Part shown: in pieces, positions 32,301 through 45,313 of the stretch
Layout of the letters: each line of letters opens with the position of its first letter
How positions within the stretch are numbered: position 1 is the first letter of the stretch
From: Avena insularis
Taxonomy: Eukaryota; Streptophyta; Magnoliopsida; Poales; Poaceae
Length of the DNA stretch: 64,000 nt
Assembly (NCBI GenBank): GCA_023614405.1
Contig: CM042691.1
Location: forward strand, 182,254,427-182,318,426
Direction of reading: 5' to 3'
The notes under the pieces: model-generated
Seen by the model: the letters and a program-made list of their open reading frames with translations, nothing else
Database searches by the model: none
Told to the model about the DNA's origin: nothing
Position numbers and translations under genes: made by a program

Positions 32301-34003
32301 AGCTCACCGCGAGGCTGTCGGTGGCGGTGGATCGGTTCGGCGAGCAGAGGATCAGCGTCGAGGCAGACGGCCAGAGGATCTAGGGTTTGCGTCGGGCTCG
32401 CGCTGGTTCGGGTGGCTCCGGTCCGTCTCCTCCTCGTCGCCGGGCTCAGGGTGAAGCGAGAAGCCGCTGATCTCGGGCCGCTCCACGGACGTGCTGCTCG
32501 GCTGGATCGGCTGGACGCGGTGGAGGCCGAGGGTGCAGACGATGGTGTAGACGGTGGCGATGGAGCAGAGAGGGGAGAGGGTAGGGCGCCGCTGGGTGGA
32601 TCTGGGGGTAGCTGGGAGAGGCAGAGAGGGTGGATAGGGACGGGAGAGGGAGGTGGTGCCGTGGGGGAGCGGGGTAGATGGAAAAGGTGGTCTCGGCCAC
32701 CTTTTTCTCCCTCCTTCCTCACGTGCTCTTCGGGGCAGGGCAGGGCAGGGGTGTGGCTACCAGGTGGGGCCAGAGGGCGAGGCCAAGGACAGGGGCAGGC
32801 TCGGGCTAGGGGGCCCCTAGGGCAGAGAGAGAGCTAGGGAGGGAGAGGTGGTAGCCTCGGGTTGGGAGGGTGGTAGCCTCGGGCTAGGGTTGGTGTTAGG
32901 GTTGGGGGTAGCTAGGTGGGGTCAGGGAGAGGGGCCAGGTGGGGCCTGCATGGTAGAGAGAGGGGGAGGCCGAGAGAGAGAGAGGAGGGGACTTAGGGTT
33001 TAGGTGAGAGGGGTATGGTTAAAGATGGGGGGGTATGGTAGATTAGAGGAGATGGAGAGATTTGTAGCTAGGGTTTGCTATGGACAAGGACAAGCCAAGA
33101 CTAACCAAGCTCAAACAAAAACAAGACAAGAAAAGAGAGAGGGATGTGATGATAGGGTTTGAGCTAGATCAAATTAAGATCAAGCTAAAAGGAGTGAGAG
33201 ATAGATGAGAGATGGCATGATCCAACCAAAAACAAGTAAAAAAACCCAAATGACAAGCAAAAGGTGGTACTTGCATGGCCCATGCAAATATTTAATGCCA
33301 TGTTGATTCTTGTGAAAACAATGTTATTACATGGCATTATTATTACGCATTCCCAAAATTGGAGTAAGGCCCAAGCAAAAGAATCTAGAAAGAATTCCAA
33401 GTGGAATAGATGGAGATAGCCATGTTTGAAATAGAATGGGACATGCTAGTGTGTATGTTCCACTAGATGATCAATAGTCCCAAAATATTCCAACATTAGC
33501 ATAATTCCATGATGAACCATATGGAAGCTAGGAGAAAGGTTCCACTCACAAGGCATGCAAAGGTGGCCATGTGGCTCTCATGAACCAATATTGTGAAAAC
33601 AACATGATGCTAAGATGAGAGCATGTGGTAAAAGAATTGGATCCATCCCAACCCACATGAGCTAGAAGTAAACCAATAAATGCCAAGCTCATATTTAGTT
33701 AGATGGTGGAATTATAAGGTGGTGAAAGAAAAGGTGGTGGAGTTAATAAAAGATATGCCCCCAACTCAACTTGGTCATTAAACAATATATCAAGACCCAA
33801 ATACAATATCAAGAGGCAAATACAATTAATAATGCACATGAGAAAAGAACCAAAACAAAAAGGGTTTTATATGATGCTCAAATGCAAGGTGGCATGATGA
33901 CATGAGTATGCTATAATGATGATGCAACAATTATATATTTGAAGTAGCCATTATATTACTAGACCAAGTAGCATTACAATTGTTAGACAATTGGGATGCT
34001 ACA
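29336..34003 (-). repeat. Chromovirus 5' LTR
   Basis: This 4668-base LTR has the same ends as the left LTR and is the more regular of the two copies. It is preceded by the primer-binding site and followed by the duplicated CTATG. Confidence 0.93.
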
Positions 34004-34008
34004 CTATG

Positions 34009-35182
34009 ATATGGGAAATCCTAGTAGTTGTAGTCTTGATAGAATTATTCTCTAAGAGAAGATACTAGTGGATATCATGGTTAGCCTAGATACTAGTAAA
34101 CAAGGGTGGAATATATACACAAGCTATGGAAATTTTGCTGAGTCTTTTGACTTATGTTTTTACTTAATAAAACTACTAAGTGAATGAATCATATGGGTGG
34201 AATGGTGAGAATGGGATATGTTGATCGGTTACACAAGTCTAGTTTATTGGGGAAAACCTGTGTATCACAATTCCAGTAAACTGGGGAAAACTTGTGTATC
34301 ACACTTGTGGAAAGCCACCTAGGAACACAGAGATTTGAGATGTCAAATGTTGAGAAGCTTCTAGTGCAACCACATGGTATATGGGCTCTGCGAGGATCAT
34401 ATAGGTTGCAATAACTTAGCTAGATGGACAGAAGGTAGTAGGGGGTGATCGGTTTGGAACGCGTCCATTTGGTCAAAGGGAGGGCTTCTGAAAGATCTTG
34501 GCTCGATGCATGTCGAGTCCTGTGGGGAAAGTGCACCATCTCTCTCGAGAGTAAATCTAAGTACTTAGCCGTGTCCCCGGCAATGGAAAATTTGAGAATC
34601 AAGACATGGAAGCTATCAAGAATCTCCTTATCCCAATTTCTAAGTTAAAAGATTGTGGTTGAACAAGGGTAAAGGTTAACCAATTCAATTGGTTGGGTGA
34701 TTTTGACAAACAAAAACTTAGTGTTTTTCAACTGATAAGGAAAACTTTATTTTGAGCAAAGCAAGCCTAAGCTCCACTTAACTAAATGCATATATATGAT
34801 AGATACCACTACTCTACCATAGTATCACTTGCCAATACAATTCAAATGTATTGACCCTTGTGGCTGTAACTTATTATGTTGCAGGTTTGTTTGATGTTAG
34901 TGAAGTGTGTTGAATAGGATTACAAGTCTACAACCAACATGATTGCATGTGGCACTTTGAAGATGAAGGACTCCATGCTACATAGTTATATCTGCTCCAT
35001 TGTAATGAGATAGCCAAATGAGCTATGTAAGATGTAATGAATTATTTTATTCCTGGTTAATAAGTTGTACTATGACCTTTGTTTCTTGATATTACATCTT
35101 AAACTGTGGATGCTAGCTATTTATCCAGGGACTAGCATTGTAAACACATGAATCTCTACCTTATCAGGTTGGGACCTCTATA
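34009..35182 (+). mobile_element. 3' LTR of element A, last segment
   Basis: It matches 1770-2515 of copy 1 and ends CCTCTATA where copy 1 has CCTCTACA. About 430 bases (34326-34757) are absent from copy 1. They contain no ORF I can assign, so either copy 1 lost them or this copy gained them. Confidence 0.85.
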
Positions 35183-38100
35183 GTATTTGATTATACACGC
35201 TTTGGACTATGTGTCATGTGTATGGTGCCACTGATGATGTTGATAGATTCTTTTAAAAGGGGAAAGGATATGCTGAAAGAGAATCTTTGAAATATTTGGC
35301 ATAAATATAAAAGGTTAGAAATGTCCAGCTTAGGTATATAGATGATATACATGTTATGGTTGTATTGTTTGCTTGTTAAACAATGTGGTTCTTGAGTATT
35401 GGATACCGAATTGGTTGGTGTGAAGTGTCATACATGACAACACAATTCATGAATTGCAATGGTCTAAGTAACCAGAAAGAGAATATGTGATGATGTTCAT
35501 CGAAAACAAACAAGGTTTTTTTGTGTTTCTCATTGACATCAAAGCTTTCCTTCAAGATTTGTTTTGATAATTGTTATTTTAATCAGGTATTATGAGAGCA
35601 AAAGGTTGTTCAAATAATTATCGTATTCCATAAAAGATGGATGGTTTACAAGTCTGGTTGGAGAAATCACGTCAATAAAACAAATTCTAAAAATGTCGAA
35701 AGACAAATGATTGAAAGATCACTTAACAACTGACATCGCCATTTAAATTATATTGGAAAGAAAACATGAAGAAAATTCATGCTGATGGAATTTTGGAGTC
35801 TTTTGATTTTTATCAAATGACGCTTGTGAGACTTTCCTAGAGAGAATTGAAACTTTGTTCAAAGTCCAAGAAGAACGAATGACTAACTTATTGGAACCTG
35901 CACATATTGATGTATGTAGTCCATTATGTGTAGTCGCAAGCGATGGATTTCAACTTCATATGCTTTCTCCAGAAATATGAGTGAATACACATGTATATTT
36001 ACTCAGTGAGGAAGAAGTGTGAAATATTTATGTTAAAGACTTTCAAGATGAAGTGGAAAATCATTGTAACAAGAAAATATAGTTTATGTTTAGATCATAA
36101 AGGAAGATATTTGAGTTAGAAAGTTTAGCATAACACCTAATATTTGAGGAATCGTTCCACGGATTTGCATTTCCCGAAACACCATTGGAGTATGGAGTGT
36201 TTGAGATATGTAATCAAACCTTATTTGACATGGTGAGATCAAAGGTGTCAGTTATAAAACTGCCATTATATTTTAAAGATTAAAGATTTAGTGACTACCA
36301 CTTTTACACTGAAAAGAGCACCATCGCGATCCTTTTAAATGGCACCATATAATTTATGGTTTGGGATAAAACCTAAGTTGTCATTTATTTAATTTTGGTA
36401 TGCTAGGCATAAGTAAAATGTTTACAACAAAAGTTGGATGAGCATGTCTTTGTATGTTATTTCGAATAACAAGGCAAAAGGTGTTTGTTGCTTACAACGT
36501 CAAGTTTCTTGAGAAGGATTTTTTCGTGAAAAGTTAAGTGGGAGGACAATAGAACTTTGATAAGGTTATTGAACCTTAGCTATATGTGCCAAGTTGCACA
36601 GCACCAGAAAGTGTCCCTAAGGCAGCAATAATGCTCATGGGTCACATGCCTCAAAGGTTGTGGTCACGGAGGTCTAAGTTCCTATTGAACCAAGTAGGTC
36701 GGGCAAACAATCAAATACTAAGATTTGAGAGTAAATCATTATTGTTTGACAATAATGAACCGACTACATGAAAAAAAGCGATGATGGGCCCTAACTCCGT
36801 CATATGGCTTGAAGCCATAAAATTCGTGATAGTTCTATACACGAGAAATCAAGTTTTTGAACTTGGAATACCCTCTAGAAAGGTGTAAAACCTTACATTC
36901 GTATTGAGATCTATAAAGAAATAGACATGTATGTCTCACATCTATGAAATAGTCGATATGTCGGGAAAGAGTTTACGACAATGTTCAAAACAAGTTGACT
37001 ATGACAATATTTGATCTTTGATAGCGATATTTAGTCTGGACGGATTAATGTACAACCACTACATATAATTTTGGTATATGGTAGTTGAACAAACAATACA
37101 AAGTTCTTCTAATAGAATGGTTACCTAGGACGTGTACATGACACGATCCAAAGGGTTTTGTTAATTCAAAGGATGCTAAAATCGCATGCAAACTTCAATG
37201 GTTGAAGTAATCTTCGCGGAGTTGGAATCTTCACCGATTTGAAACTGTTAAAAGAGTTTAATTTCATCAGAGACGATGAAGATCCCTGCATTTGCAAGAA
37301 ATTAAGTGGGAGCGCTAAGACATATTTCTAATACATTATGTGAAAGACATATTGTTGATTGGAAATGATGTATCTTTTATTGATACAGGCTAAGAAATTC
37401 ATTTCGATGAAAGACTTAGTAAAAACCCGAATATTAGGTATCAATTTCTATATGGATAGATTGAGATGCTAATATGGTTGTGCTAAATGTACATAGATGA
37501 TATTGAGTGAATTCAATATGGAAACGACAAGAAAGGTACTTGTCGCATAGGAAGGATTGAATCAAGATTCAAGTGTTTTGATACTTGGTAAGTGAAACAA
37601 GATTCAAGTGTTTTGACACATGATGAGTGAAATTACAAGAATATTTTGATCAATCACACTGTGATATGTACACATCTAGATATGTCCTATGCCCTAAATG
37701 TTATGAGCATATACCAGAATGATTCATAAGTTGATTATTGGACGATAGTAAGGATATTCTTATGATATTTGGAAGAACTTAGAATATGTTATTTATGTAG
37801 AGGTGACAAATAGATAGTTGATTATAAAGTGTTACATTGATACTAGTTTTTTCACAAGATACAAATTAAGTTTATCTCAATTTAAAACTATGGGTGACAC
37901 AATGTAATGTAAAGGAAGTTCCATAAATGATTTGGATGAGTTCCAAAGTTAAGACATTGTGACAGATACTATAACAAAAGTCTAAGTATATGACTGCTAT
38001 TGTAGCAGCAAAAGAAGGCATTTGTGTCAAGTAGTTTGTTATCAAACTAGGTGTGGTTCATAGCAGGCTAGTACTATGAAGATATATTGTAAGACAATTG

Positions 38101-38351
38101 TATCAACATGGTTTAACCGCAAGGAAGTAAAGGTCTCACCAAAGGACCAAATTTATACAATGACATCTCATTGGACAATGAGTGATGCGTAGATACGCAA
38201 AGACATGCAAATACACATGGACCTAGAATTGTCAGATCTGAAGATTATGTTTACCACTAGCAATCGTGTATATACAACACCAGAAAGCCATAGGAGTTGA
38301 ATGCACAAATTTTTTCAAACTAGAATATTGACTCTAGTGCAATTGGGAGAC
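35183..38351 (+). pseudogene. Decayed Angela/BARE-type copia pol (3' half of the element)
   Basis: No long frame survives, but translated fragments follow copia order. A pre-integrase remnant, KKIHADGILESFDF, is near 35765-35810. Integrase remnants are AHIDVCSPLCVVASDGFQ near 35897 and VKDFQDEVENHCNKKI near 36032. Reverse transcriptase remnants are MMGPNSVIWLEAIKF near 36783, ETVKEFNFIRDDEDPC near 37243 and a KDILLIGNDV-like stretch near 37345. RNase H remnants are KSKYMTAIVAAKEGICVK near 37978 and the region up to 38340. The upstream half is cut off because element A is inserted at 35183. A polypurine tract AATTGGGAGAC precedes the LTR at 38352. This is the oldest, most mutated element in the stack. 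Confidence 0.75.
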
Positions 38352-38685
38352 TGTTAGAGATATGCCAAAGAGGAAAAATAAAGTGGTTATTATTATATAT
38401 TTATGTTTATGATAAATGTTTACATCCCATGCTATAATTGTATTAAGAGGAAACATTAATACTTGTGTGTTTTGTAAACATAAAAGAGTCTCTAGAGAGC
38501 CTCTTGTTGAAACTAGCCTGTTGATTAATAGATTATCATGGTTTCCTGATCATGGACATTGGATGTTATTAATAACAATATCATATCATTAGGAGAATGA
38601 TGTGATGGACACACACCCAAAGTAAGCATAGCATAAGATCAAGTCATTAAGTTTGTTTGCTATAAGCTTATAAATACATAGTTAC
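38352..38685 (+). mobile_element. Angela/BARE-type 3' LTR, first piece
   Basis: It begins TGTTAGAGATATGCC followed by AATAAAGTGGTTATTATTAT, the recognisable start of Angela/BARE LTRs. It is interrupted after GTTAC (38681-38685). The continuation is at 45314. Confidence 0.85.
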
Positions 38686-40061
38686 TGATACGTCCTAAAC
38701 GTATCTATAATTTTTGATGCTCCATGCTTGTTTTGTACCAACTATCTTATGTTTTGTCAACACTTTGAGGCATTTTTATACATTTTCTAGAACTAAACTA
38801 TTGACAAGATGCCGCAGTGCCAGTTGCCTGTTTTCTGCTGTTTTTGGTTTCAAAAAAGCTAGTAAAGAAATATTCTCGGAATTGGGCAAAACAAAAGCTG
38901 AAGTTCCTATTTTTCCAGACGCAACACAGAGCCCGAAGGAGAGACGAAGTGGAGCCACGAGGTGGCCACACCTAGGGCTAGCGCGGGTCCACCGTAGGTT
39001 GCGCGGCCCTATGGTGTGGGCCCCTCAGGCATCCACCGAACTTGCCCTTTCGCCTCTATATACGTCTCCCCGAGACATAAACCCTACCCATATCAGAAAT
39101 CCATGAAAAGGTCCGCAGCGCTGCCACAACCGAAGAGGAGATTCGGGGGACAGAAGTCTCTATTCCGGCACCCTGCCGAGACGGGTAATCGCCACCGGAG
39201 CCATCTCCATCAACTCCACCGCCATCTCCATCGCCGTTGCTGACTCCCATGATGAGGAGGGAGTAGTTCTCCCTCGAGGCTAAGGGCTCTACCGGTAGCT
39301 ATGTGTTAATCTCTCTCTATGCGTTATCTTATTGTGATCATGAGCTTTGTAATCTAGTTGAATAAGTAGATCTACTCTGCTACTCAAGTGCTTTAATTAA
39401 TCTCTACTTATCCCCACGTGTGTGAAGTTGATAGTGTGCACACCGTGTGGCACTTAGGCTAAAGATTATAGAAATACTTATCATGAGTTATAATTTGAGT
39501 TGGATGTCTCTATGAGTTTGTGGTGTTTGTTGGAACCATGTAGCGCTCAAGGTGACAATGGGGTTATCTAGATGGGGAATGCGAACTTTGAGGTGTGTTG
39601 TTATAGCCATACATCATCCAACCGGAGAGTAGTTCAGAGTAGCATAATGAAGAGAAGATATTTATATGAGAGTGTCCACTAGTGAAAGTATGATCCCAAG
39701 GCCTTGTTTCTAAGAATTGAAACACCATTTACAACCAGTCCTGTTACATGTTTGATTGCTGCCATTTTTATTTCATATTGCAATTACCACTTATAATCAT
39801 CCATATTACTTGTATTTCACTATCTCTTGGCCGAACTAGTGCACCTATACACCTGACAAGTGTATTGGGTGTGTTGGGGACACAAGATACTTCTTGTATC
39901 TTGATTGCAGGGTTGCTTGAGAGGGATACCTTTGACCTCTTCCTCACTGAGTTTGATAAACCTTGGGTGATCCACTTAATGGAAACTTGCTGCCGTTCTA
40001 CAAACCTCTGCACTTGGAGGCCCAACATTGTCGACAAGAATAGAACCGTGCATAGACATCA
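38686..40061 (+). repeat. 5' LTR of the TGATACGTC element
   Basis: This 1376-base LTR has a TATA-like CCTCTATATACG at 39052-39063 and a GC-rich transcribed region after it. The 3' copy keeps the same box (CCTATATATACG, near 44321). Confidence 0.9.
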
Positions 40062-40100
40062 AGATCTTTTTAGCATCGTTGCCTGGGAGGTAAGTTAAAA
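40062..40100 (+). promoter_or_regulatory. Probable primer-binding site region
   Basis: TAGCATCGTTGCCTGGGAGG (40070-40089) resembles the gypsy primer-binding site TGGCGCCGTTGCCGGGGA with several changes. It lies eight bases after the LTR end. Confidence 0.6.
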
Positions 40101-40232
40101 GGTACTCACATCCTATGGCTACTAAGCTATCTTCTAGTACTGTTGCTGGTGTGTGAGTGCTCGAAGTTATTTCCTTTAGATTTTGCAATTATATCTTTTT
40201 TTTCTTGTTTTTATTTTCACTAGTTAAGCTTA

Positions 40233-41071
40233 ATGGAAAACAACAAAAAATTTAGAGAGCTTTATAGTATTTATCTTGAGTTAGGACATGAAGTGTTTGA
40301 AGAGAAAATTAAAAAACCTATGGAACTTTATTTGCATGCTAATAGTAATGTTATTAGTATGAATTCTTTGAACACCATTATTGCTAATGCTATGGAAACG
40401 TTTAAGCTTGGGGAAGCTAGTTTTTATGAAAATGATCTTTTTAGTTCCCCAGATTTAGAGGGGAAAATTTGTTATGATGATACTATACCTCCAATATATG
40501 ATGATTACAATGATGAATATGATATTTTCAGTCCACCTACTATAGAGGAGAAAATTAATTATGATCATACTATACCTCCAATATATGATGATTACAATGA
40601 TGAATATGATATTTTGAGTCCACCTACTATTGAGGAGAAAATTGATTATCATTACAATATGCCACCTATATTTGATGATTATGGTGATGAGGATAATAAT
40701 GATAGTTATTTGTTGAATTTGCTCCCACTACAATTAATAAGAATGACTATGCTTATGTGGAGAGTAATAATTATTTTATGCATGTGGCTCATGATAAGAA
40801 TGTTTTATATGATAGTTATATTATTAATTTTATTCATGGTGCTACTGAAAGTTATTATGAGAGAGGGAAACATGGTTTTATGCATCTCAGCAATATTAAG
40901 TTTCCCTTCTTTATGTTGAAAATTTTGAAGTTGCACTTGTTTTTCTTTCCTATGCTTGTTGCTTTGTGCTTTCATTATGTGTTTCTTTACAAGATTATTT
41001 TTCATAGGAAGTGGGTTAGACTTAAATTTGTTTTATATTTGCTGCTTGATGCTCTCTTTTACTTCAATTAA
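40233..41071 (+). pseudogene. Internal ORF of the TGATACGTC element with 29-aa tandem repeats
   Basis: The start is MENNKKFRELYSIYLELGHE at 40233. From about residue 68 there are three repeats of a 29-residue acidic, Tyr/Pro-rich unit (PPTIEEKI..., then TIPPIYDDYNDEYDI); the first two DNA units are almost identical over 87 bases. Near 40710 the frame shifts. The continuation, YVESNNYFMHVAHDKNVLYD, then YYERGKHGF and a hydrophobic C-terminal part (LHLFFFPMLVALCF), lies in another frame up to 41071. The product is unlike gag or pol, with no zinc knuckle or protease motif. I recall similar ORFs in related grass elements, but no function is known to me. The hydrophobic end could be one or two membrane segments. 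Confidence 0.65.
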
Positions 41072-43952
41072 TATTTCTTATGTGAGCATCATCGAAATTA
41101 TCATGCCTATCTTGATGACTATAAAGAAAGAGCTTTTGGGAGATAATCCATTATATTTTTGCTTTCAGTTTGTTTTTATTCATTTGACTCTTGGAAGTTA
41201 TTGCCTCTGTAATAACCTCTACTTATCCATTTTGTTTGGTTTTTGTGCCAAGAATAACCTCTAATGAGATGGAAGTAAGATTTGGGGAAGTTGCTCTCCC
41301 GAAACAGATTTCTATGTGTCATTGTAAAAATCGTGAAAAGTCCCAGTAAATTGGATTGATCTGTAATATTTTTGTGTGCATGCCCCTGGTATTTTCCCCA
41401 CTTTTGTTAGTTTAGCACTTTTCTATTTGAGGAACAGAAGATTTTCAAAAAAATTGTACTTTACCTGCTGGTCTGTTTTGACAGATTTCTGCCATTATAT
41501 GCATTTGCCTCTTAATCGGTTTAGTTTTTAGTTCTCTTTGATCACTTGAGCTTTTAAAAGGAATTTCTACAGTAGATTATGTTTTGATGAAAGTTTTACT
41601 TGAGATTAAAATAAACCCAAAGGCTCATTATCTTGAATACACTAATGTTACTAATGAAGATTGTGTGAAGTTTTGTATGAAGGAAATTTTCAAGTGTAGG
41701 GAAAGAATAATATGATGAGATGAAGAATGGACAAAATCTCAAGATTGGGTATTCCACACGTGTCACCCCAAGAAATATTCAAGAGTTACAAGCATTAAAG
41801 CTTGGGGATGCCCAAGGCATCCTCTTCTTCATCAACAAAAATCTCAGGTCTTCTTTCAAGATACTTTATTTTTTGCTTCATGCATTATTGTGTTGTTCTT
41901 GGAGCGTCTTTTTGTTTTGTCTTTTGCTTGTTGCTGTAATAAGTTGGTTGGATCACAGTACACTTATTTTGGAGAGAGACACTCTCTGTTTTCATTGTTT
42001 AGGACACTCTAGTTTGCACTCTTATTGTTCTGTTAGTGTTCACATTTGCTAGCACTGCGTTTAGCTTTAGTTTTCTTTTGCTTAGAACTTTTTAGTTCTT
42101 CTTTGTAGTTAGGTGAGATATGCTCTCTGGTCTTTATTGATTATTATCTTTGTGAGTTGCTTCAAATAAGTTGATTGGTGTAGGACGAGGACTAGGAAGC
42201 TTCATGCTTATGTGGTACAAAAGAAAGCTTGTTTGACTATGATTTAGACTTTATCATGTCATGTTAGATGTTGGTTTGACCATATGCTTATTGATTATTG
42301 TTGTAGCATGACTTGTTCCAAACAATTGAGATTGCTTAATGTGCCTTGAAAGAATCATGCGTTGTTTTAGCATATAAAAGCATAATATTGTGGTATTCTC
42401 CTTTGATGCTTTATTTGGGTTGACTTGGCACAGGCTCACACCATGTTAAGACTATGAACCAGTCACCTTAGCCTCTATGATCATTTAATTTTTGACTTGT
42501 GATATCACTTTATGCTTTAATTAATAATGTTTTGTTGCTTTGCATGATTATGGCCATTATTGCTCTCCTAGTTGGTTGCTCCCAGTCTTTTGCTAGCCTC
42601 CACTTATACTGAGTATGAGCTCTAATCGTGCATCCAACTCCCAAGAAACCAAGTTATTCCAAAGAGTCCACTATAAACTCCTATGCATGGTGTGTTACAC
42701 CATTCCAAGTATATTCATGTGTTTATTTATCTTCCAAATTAAACTTTTGTTATGTGAAAATTAGTGATTAAAGCTCTCACGAACTTGATGGCACACTTTA
42801 TTTTCTTGCACTTAATAAACTTGAACCATTGTGCTGTCATGGGGAACGCTTGCAACACTTGTACATATCTATCCAGTTGATATCATGATCTTTTGTTTAT
42901 GGATGTCGGCGGTGTGAAATAAAAGGGGAGCTTGTAAGTCCATGGAGTATTGTATATGTGTTAGAGAAACGCCTAGGCGACTAGCCTAAGCCATGCCTAG
43001 TCATGGTGGAAACTTGCAACATAACTATAGTGAGCAATCTATGAAGCATCTTCAGAAAAAAAGGAAAAAAGCACCATACTCATGGTAAATAAAAAGATAG
43101 CTGAAAAAGCACCATACTCAACATAACCATAGTGGGCCCATAGCTCCTGTGTCATGGGGAAAGGGTTACCCCATTGGCGGTTCTCTATGAGACACATATA
43201 CTTACAATGACCAGAACTTGCTTGTGACTAAAGTTGAGTAGCACGAAGAACGACCCTCGTACTCAAGGGACATGATATTTTCAACTTATGATCTGTCAAA
43301 CATTTTCTTCATATTTGTGGCACTTTAATATTAACCACTTCAAGATTCTTATGATAGGGTCAATGAGAGCTGAAAGCTAATAAGTACCATAATTTTTGGA
43401 AGCTGTTTATGAAACTTGAAATCCCTACTTCCCTCTGTGAAGGGCCTTTCTTTTTAACTTTTATGTTGAGTCTCCACCTTCTATCTTTATGCACCAATTA
43501 AGAGAGCATAGTTGTCATTCCTAGTTAAATGCGCATTATCCCAAAACTTATTGATTGATTCATAATCATGGTATTGCGTGTTCTTAAATTATTTGTATCT
43601 AGTCACCATTATGAACTTTGAAGGTGTCCTATGCATTTTTGTTTTGTTATCCCATGAAGGACAAGCTGAATACCACTCGTGCTATGTTTTCTATATGTGA
43701 AACAACCAAATGTCTTTCAACGCATTGTTATTCATGATCTTTTGTTTGTGTTACCTTTCATGTTACAACATAGTTGCTATGTCTTATTGTTAGAAATATA
43801 TCCTTCATGCTAATGTTTAGAGTACTATGATCCTAGCTATCAATGCTTTACAATATCTTGAGCAAGATTGTGATGGTGCATGTCACCTCAAAAATTATTA
43901 TTTTTATCACTTACCTACTCGAGGACGAGCAGGAGTTAAGCTTGGGGATGCT
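41072..43952 (+). other. Non-coding internal region of the TGATACGTC element
   Basis: No supported ORF. A polypurine-like phrase AAGCTTGGGGATGC occurs at about 41798 and again directly before the 3' LTR (43939-43951), where it is the functional tract. A direct repeat GAAAAAGCACCATACTCA lies near 43069-43120. Confidence 0.65.
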
Positions 43953-45308
43953 TGATATGTCGTAAACGTATCTATAATTTTTGATGCTCCATGCTTGTAT
44001 TGTACCAACTATCTTATGTTTTTTCTACACTTTGAGGCATTTTTATACATTTTCTGGAACTAACATATTAACAAGATGTTGCAGTGCCAGTTGCCTATTT
44101 TCTGCTATTTTTGGTTTCAGAAAATCTAGTAAAGAAATATTCATGGAATTGGACGAAACAAAAGCAGAAGTTCCTATTATTCCAGACACAACACGGAGCC
44201 CGAAGGAGAGACGAAGTGGATTCACGAGGTGGCCACACCTAGGGCTGGCGCGGGTCCACCCTTGGTCGCGCCGCCCTATGGTGTGGGCACCTTGGGTGTC
44301 CACTGACCTTGCCCTTTCGCCTATATATACGTCTCCCGAAGATGTAAACCCTACCCAGATAAGAAATACACGAAAAGGTCTGTAGTGCCTCCACAACCAA
44401 AGAGGAGATTCGAGGGACAGAAGTCTCTGTTTTGGCACCCTGCAGGGACGAGGAATTGCCCCCGGAGGCATCTCCATTGCCGTTGCTGCCTCCCATGATG
44501 AGGAGGGAGTAGTTCTCCCTCGAGGCTAAGCGCTCTACCAATAGCTATGTGTTCATATGTCTCTCTATGCGTGATCTTATTGTGATCATGAGATTTGTAA
44601 TCTAGTTGAATAAGTAGATCTACTCTGATACTCAAGTGCTTTATTTAATCTCTGATTATCCCCACGTATGTGAAGTTGACAGTGTGCACACCATGTGGCA
44701 CTTAGGCTAAAGATTATAGAAATACTTATCATGAGTTATAATTTGAGTTGGATGTCTCTATGAGTTTGTGGTGTTTGTTGGAACCATGTAGCGGTCAAGG
44801 TGACAATGGAGTTATCTAGATGGGGAATGCGAACTTTGAGGTGTGCTGTTATGGCCATACATCGACCAACCGGAGAGTAGTTTAGAGTAGCATAATGAAG
44901 AGAAGATATTTATATGAGAGTGTCCACTAGTGAAAGTATGATCCCTAGGTCTTGTTTCTAAGAATTGAAACACCGTTTACAACTAGTCATGTTACATGTT
45001 TGCTTGCTGCCATCTTTATTTCAGATTGCAATTACCACTTATAATCATCCATATTACTTGTATTTTCTATCTCTTCGCTGAACTAGTGCACCTATACACC
45101 TGACAACTGTATTGGGTGTGTTAGGGACACAAGAGACTTCTTGTATCTTGATTGCATGGTTTCTTGAGAGGAATACCTTTGACCTCTTCCTCCCTGAGTT
45201 CGATAAACCTTGGCTGATCCACTTAAGGGAAACTTGATGCCGTTCTACAAACCTCTACACTTGGAGGCCCAACATTGTCTACAAGAATAGAAGCGTGCGT
45301 AGAAATCA
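43953..45308 (+). repeat. 3' LTR of the TGATACGTC element
   Basis: This LTR is 1356 bases long, preceded by the polypurine tract AGCTTGGGGATGCT and followed by the duplicated GTTAC. Confidence 0.9.
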
Positions 45309-45313
45309 GTTAC

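Larger units (their letters stand above)
19421..34003 (-). mobile_element. Chromovirus (Tekay/Del-like gypsy) LTR retrotransposon, complete structure
   Basis: Two long LTRs, TGTAACTACC...GATGCTACA, lie at 19421-24007 and 29336-34003. They are flanked by the 5-bp duplication CTATG (19416-19420 and 34004-34008). The primer-binding site is beside the right LTR and the polypurine tract beside the left one, so the element is on the minus strand. It carries gag, protease, reverse transcriptase, RNase H, integrase and a terminal chromodomain, the order that defines chromoviruses. Several frameshifts make it non-autonomous now. It sits in the 3' LTR of element A. Confidence 0.95.
38686..45308 (+). 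mobile_element. Non-autonomous LTR retrotransposon (TGATACGTC-type LTR), complete
   Basis: The LTRs at 38686-40061 and 43953-45308 start TGATACGTCCTAAACG / TGATATGTCGTAAACG and end in TAGACATCA / TAGAAATCA. The 5-bp duplication GTTAC is at 38681-38685 and 45309-45313. The two LTRs differ at about a dozen positions in their first 160 bases, so the insertion is fairly old. The internal region (3.9 kb) lacks protease, reverse transcriptase and integrase and encodes only one damaged ORF. It is inserted in the Angela LTR. LTRs of this type are abundant in Pooideae genomes and are usually classed as gypsy. Confidence 0.9.
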
